A program made the position numbers and the translations under genes. From Luteolibacter sp. LG18 (lineage in GTDB: Bacteria; Verrucomicrobiota; Verrucomicrobiia; Verrucomicrobiales; Akkermansiaceae): 64,000 bases of DNA. Positions 63,326-64,000 of this stretch are shown piece after piece. Below the pieces are notes generated by a model, which did not search any database, was not told the origin of the DNA, and saw nothing but the letters and a program-made list of their open reading frames with translations. The stretch spans positions 1,054,001 to 1,118,000 of the forward strand of contig NZ_AP024600.1 in NCBI RefSeq assembly GCF_036322585.1, read 5' to 3'. Each line of letters starts with the position of its first letter. Position 1 is the stretch's first letter.

Positions 63326-64000
63326 ATGAACCGCATCGACCGCCTCACCGGGATGATCCTGCTGCTGCAGAGCCACCGCGTCATCACCGCGGAGCAGATC
63401 GCGGCGCACTATGAGATCAGCGTGCGGACGGTGTACCGGGATCTGGCGGCGCTGGGCGAGGCGGGGGTGCCGATCCTGGCGGAGGCGGGGATGGGCTACA
63501 GCCTGATGCGCGGCTACCACATGCCGCCGGTGATGTTCACCGAGGACGAGGCGGCGGCCCTATTCCTGAGCGGGGAAATCGCCGACCAGATCGCGGATGA
63601 ATCGCTGCGGGATTCACTGCGCGGGGCGCTGCTGAAGGTCCGTTCAGTATTGCCGGCGGAGCGCCGGGATTACCTCGACCGGCTTTCGAAGACGACGCGA
63701 GTGTGGCTGAAGCGCCCGACCCGCGCGGAGGACGAGGAGTGCCACCAGGCGCTGATGCGGCTGCAGGAGGCGGTGATCCGCCGCCGCTGTGCCGCGCTGC
63801 GCTACGATGCGGGGAACCGCGGCGAGATCACCACCCGGATGGTGGAGCCGCTGGGCGTGGTGTTCTACGGGCGGAACTGGCATCTGATCGCGTGGTGCCG
63901 GATGCGGAAGGCGATGCGGGATTTCCGGCTCGACCGGCTGGTGGACTGGGAGGTCACGGAGGAAATGTTCCACGGCCACGAGGACTTCTCGCTGCCCGCG
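63326..64000 (+). CDS. HTH/WYL-domain transcriptional regulator (3' truncated by window end)
   Basis: 225 codons are present with no stop before the window end. The N-terminal winged helix (MNRIDRLTGMILLLQSHRVI, TAEQIAAHYEISVRTVYRDL) is of the DeoR/HTH_11 YafY type. The WYL domain follows (CAALRYDAGNRGEITTRMVE, PLGVVFYGRNWHLIAWCRMR, MRDFRLDRLV). WYL regulators sense ligands, often nucleic-acid or nucleotide derived, and control DNA-damage or defence genes as well as metabolism. The target is not visible here. Confidence 0.92.
   Translation, partial: MNRIDRLTGMILLLQSHRVITAEQIAAHYEISVRTVYRDLAALGEAGVPILAEAGMGYSLMRGYHMPPVMFTEDEAAALFLSGEIADQIADESLRDSLRGALLKVRSVLPAERRDYLDRLSKTTRVWLKRPTRAEDEECHQALMRLQEAVIRRRCAALRYDAGNRGEITTRMVEPLGVVFYGRNWHLIAWCRMRKAMRDFRLDRLVDWEVTEEMFHGHEDFSLPA

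Overview
The window is high-GC (clearly above 60 %), gene-dense DNA that reads like a chromosome segment of a Verrucomicrobiota bacterium, probably of the Luteolibacter/Verrucomicrobiaceae type. This is inferred from protein character: a secreted GH36-like galactosidase of the kind often mislabelled 'enterotoxin', a DUF1080 protein, a surface protein of YHYR-type modules ending in a 'DGIPNLLKYALG' segment, very large secreted proteins, and frequent GTG starts with few clear ribosome binding sites. No rRNA, tRNA, CRISPR array, transposase or prophage was recognised.

Layout. 1-5.3 kb: the end of an unknown CDS, an RbsD/FucU-type sugar mutarotase, a xylose-isomerase-like epimerase, argininosuccinate lyase (argH), and a convergent secreted GH36-like enzyme. 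5.3-7.8 kb: an enlarged TatC and a divergent CorA-type transporter with a GMS motif. 7.9-19.9 kb: a three-gene unit made of an ECF sigma factor, a 1,500-residue anti-sigma/TPR/VWA (YfbK-like) membrane protein, and a 2,252-residue two-halved secreted membrane protein. 20-25.2 kb: a nine-module surface protein coupled to a small membrane protein, then a zinc-ribbon membrane protein carrying the same domain. 25.2-30.2 kb: YicC, an amidase lipoprotein, a small membrane protein, and an HtrA protease with a catalytically dead relative. 30.5-36.3 kb: an ABC exporter (adaptor, FtsX permease, ATPase), DUF1080 and HIT proteins. 36.4-38.7 kb: a TPR/DUF6157/VOC operon with a good sigma-70 promoter, and a gene interrupted at an A9 run. 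38.7-49.7 kb: UvrB, a trypsin-like protease, a PLD-like protein, RsmC, RsuA, a membrane protein, a Spy-like periplasmic protein, an archaemetzincin and three small exported proteins. 49.7-59.2 kb: LysS, a MarR-ClC pair, a methyltransferase, a YbjN-like protein, a Cys-repeat secreted protein, and an EIIA-ClC pair. 59.2-64 kb: a YdeP-type molybdoprotein, two proteins of unknown function, and a WYL regulator cut by the window end.

Between genes lie at least five families of short hairpin repeats with REP/REPIN architecture: GTAG or GGAG followed by an imperfect palindrome, usually as inverted doublets. In three families the hairpins differ by compensatory base changes, and the TAG of GTAG is the stop codon of at least five genes. 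Larger palindromic elements lie at 43.5, 51.4 and 56.6 kb. The REP system and the ECF/VWA/giant-protein operon are the most interesting parts of the window.
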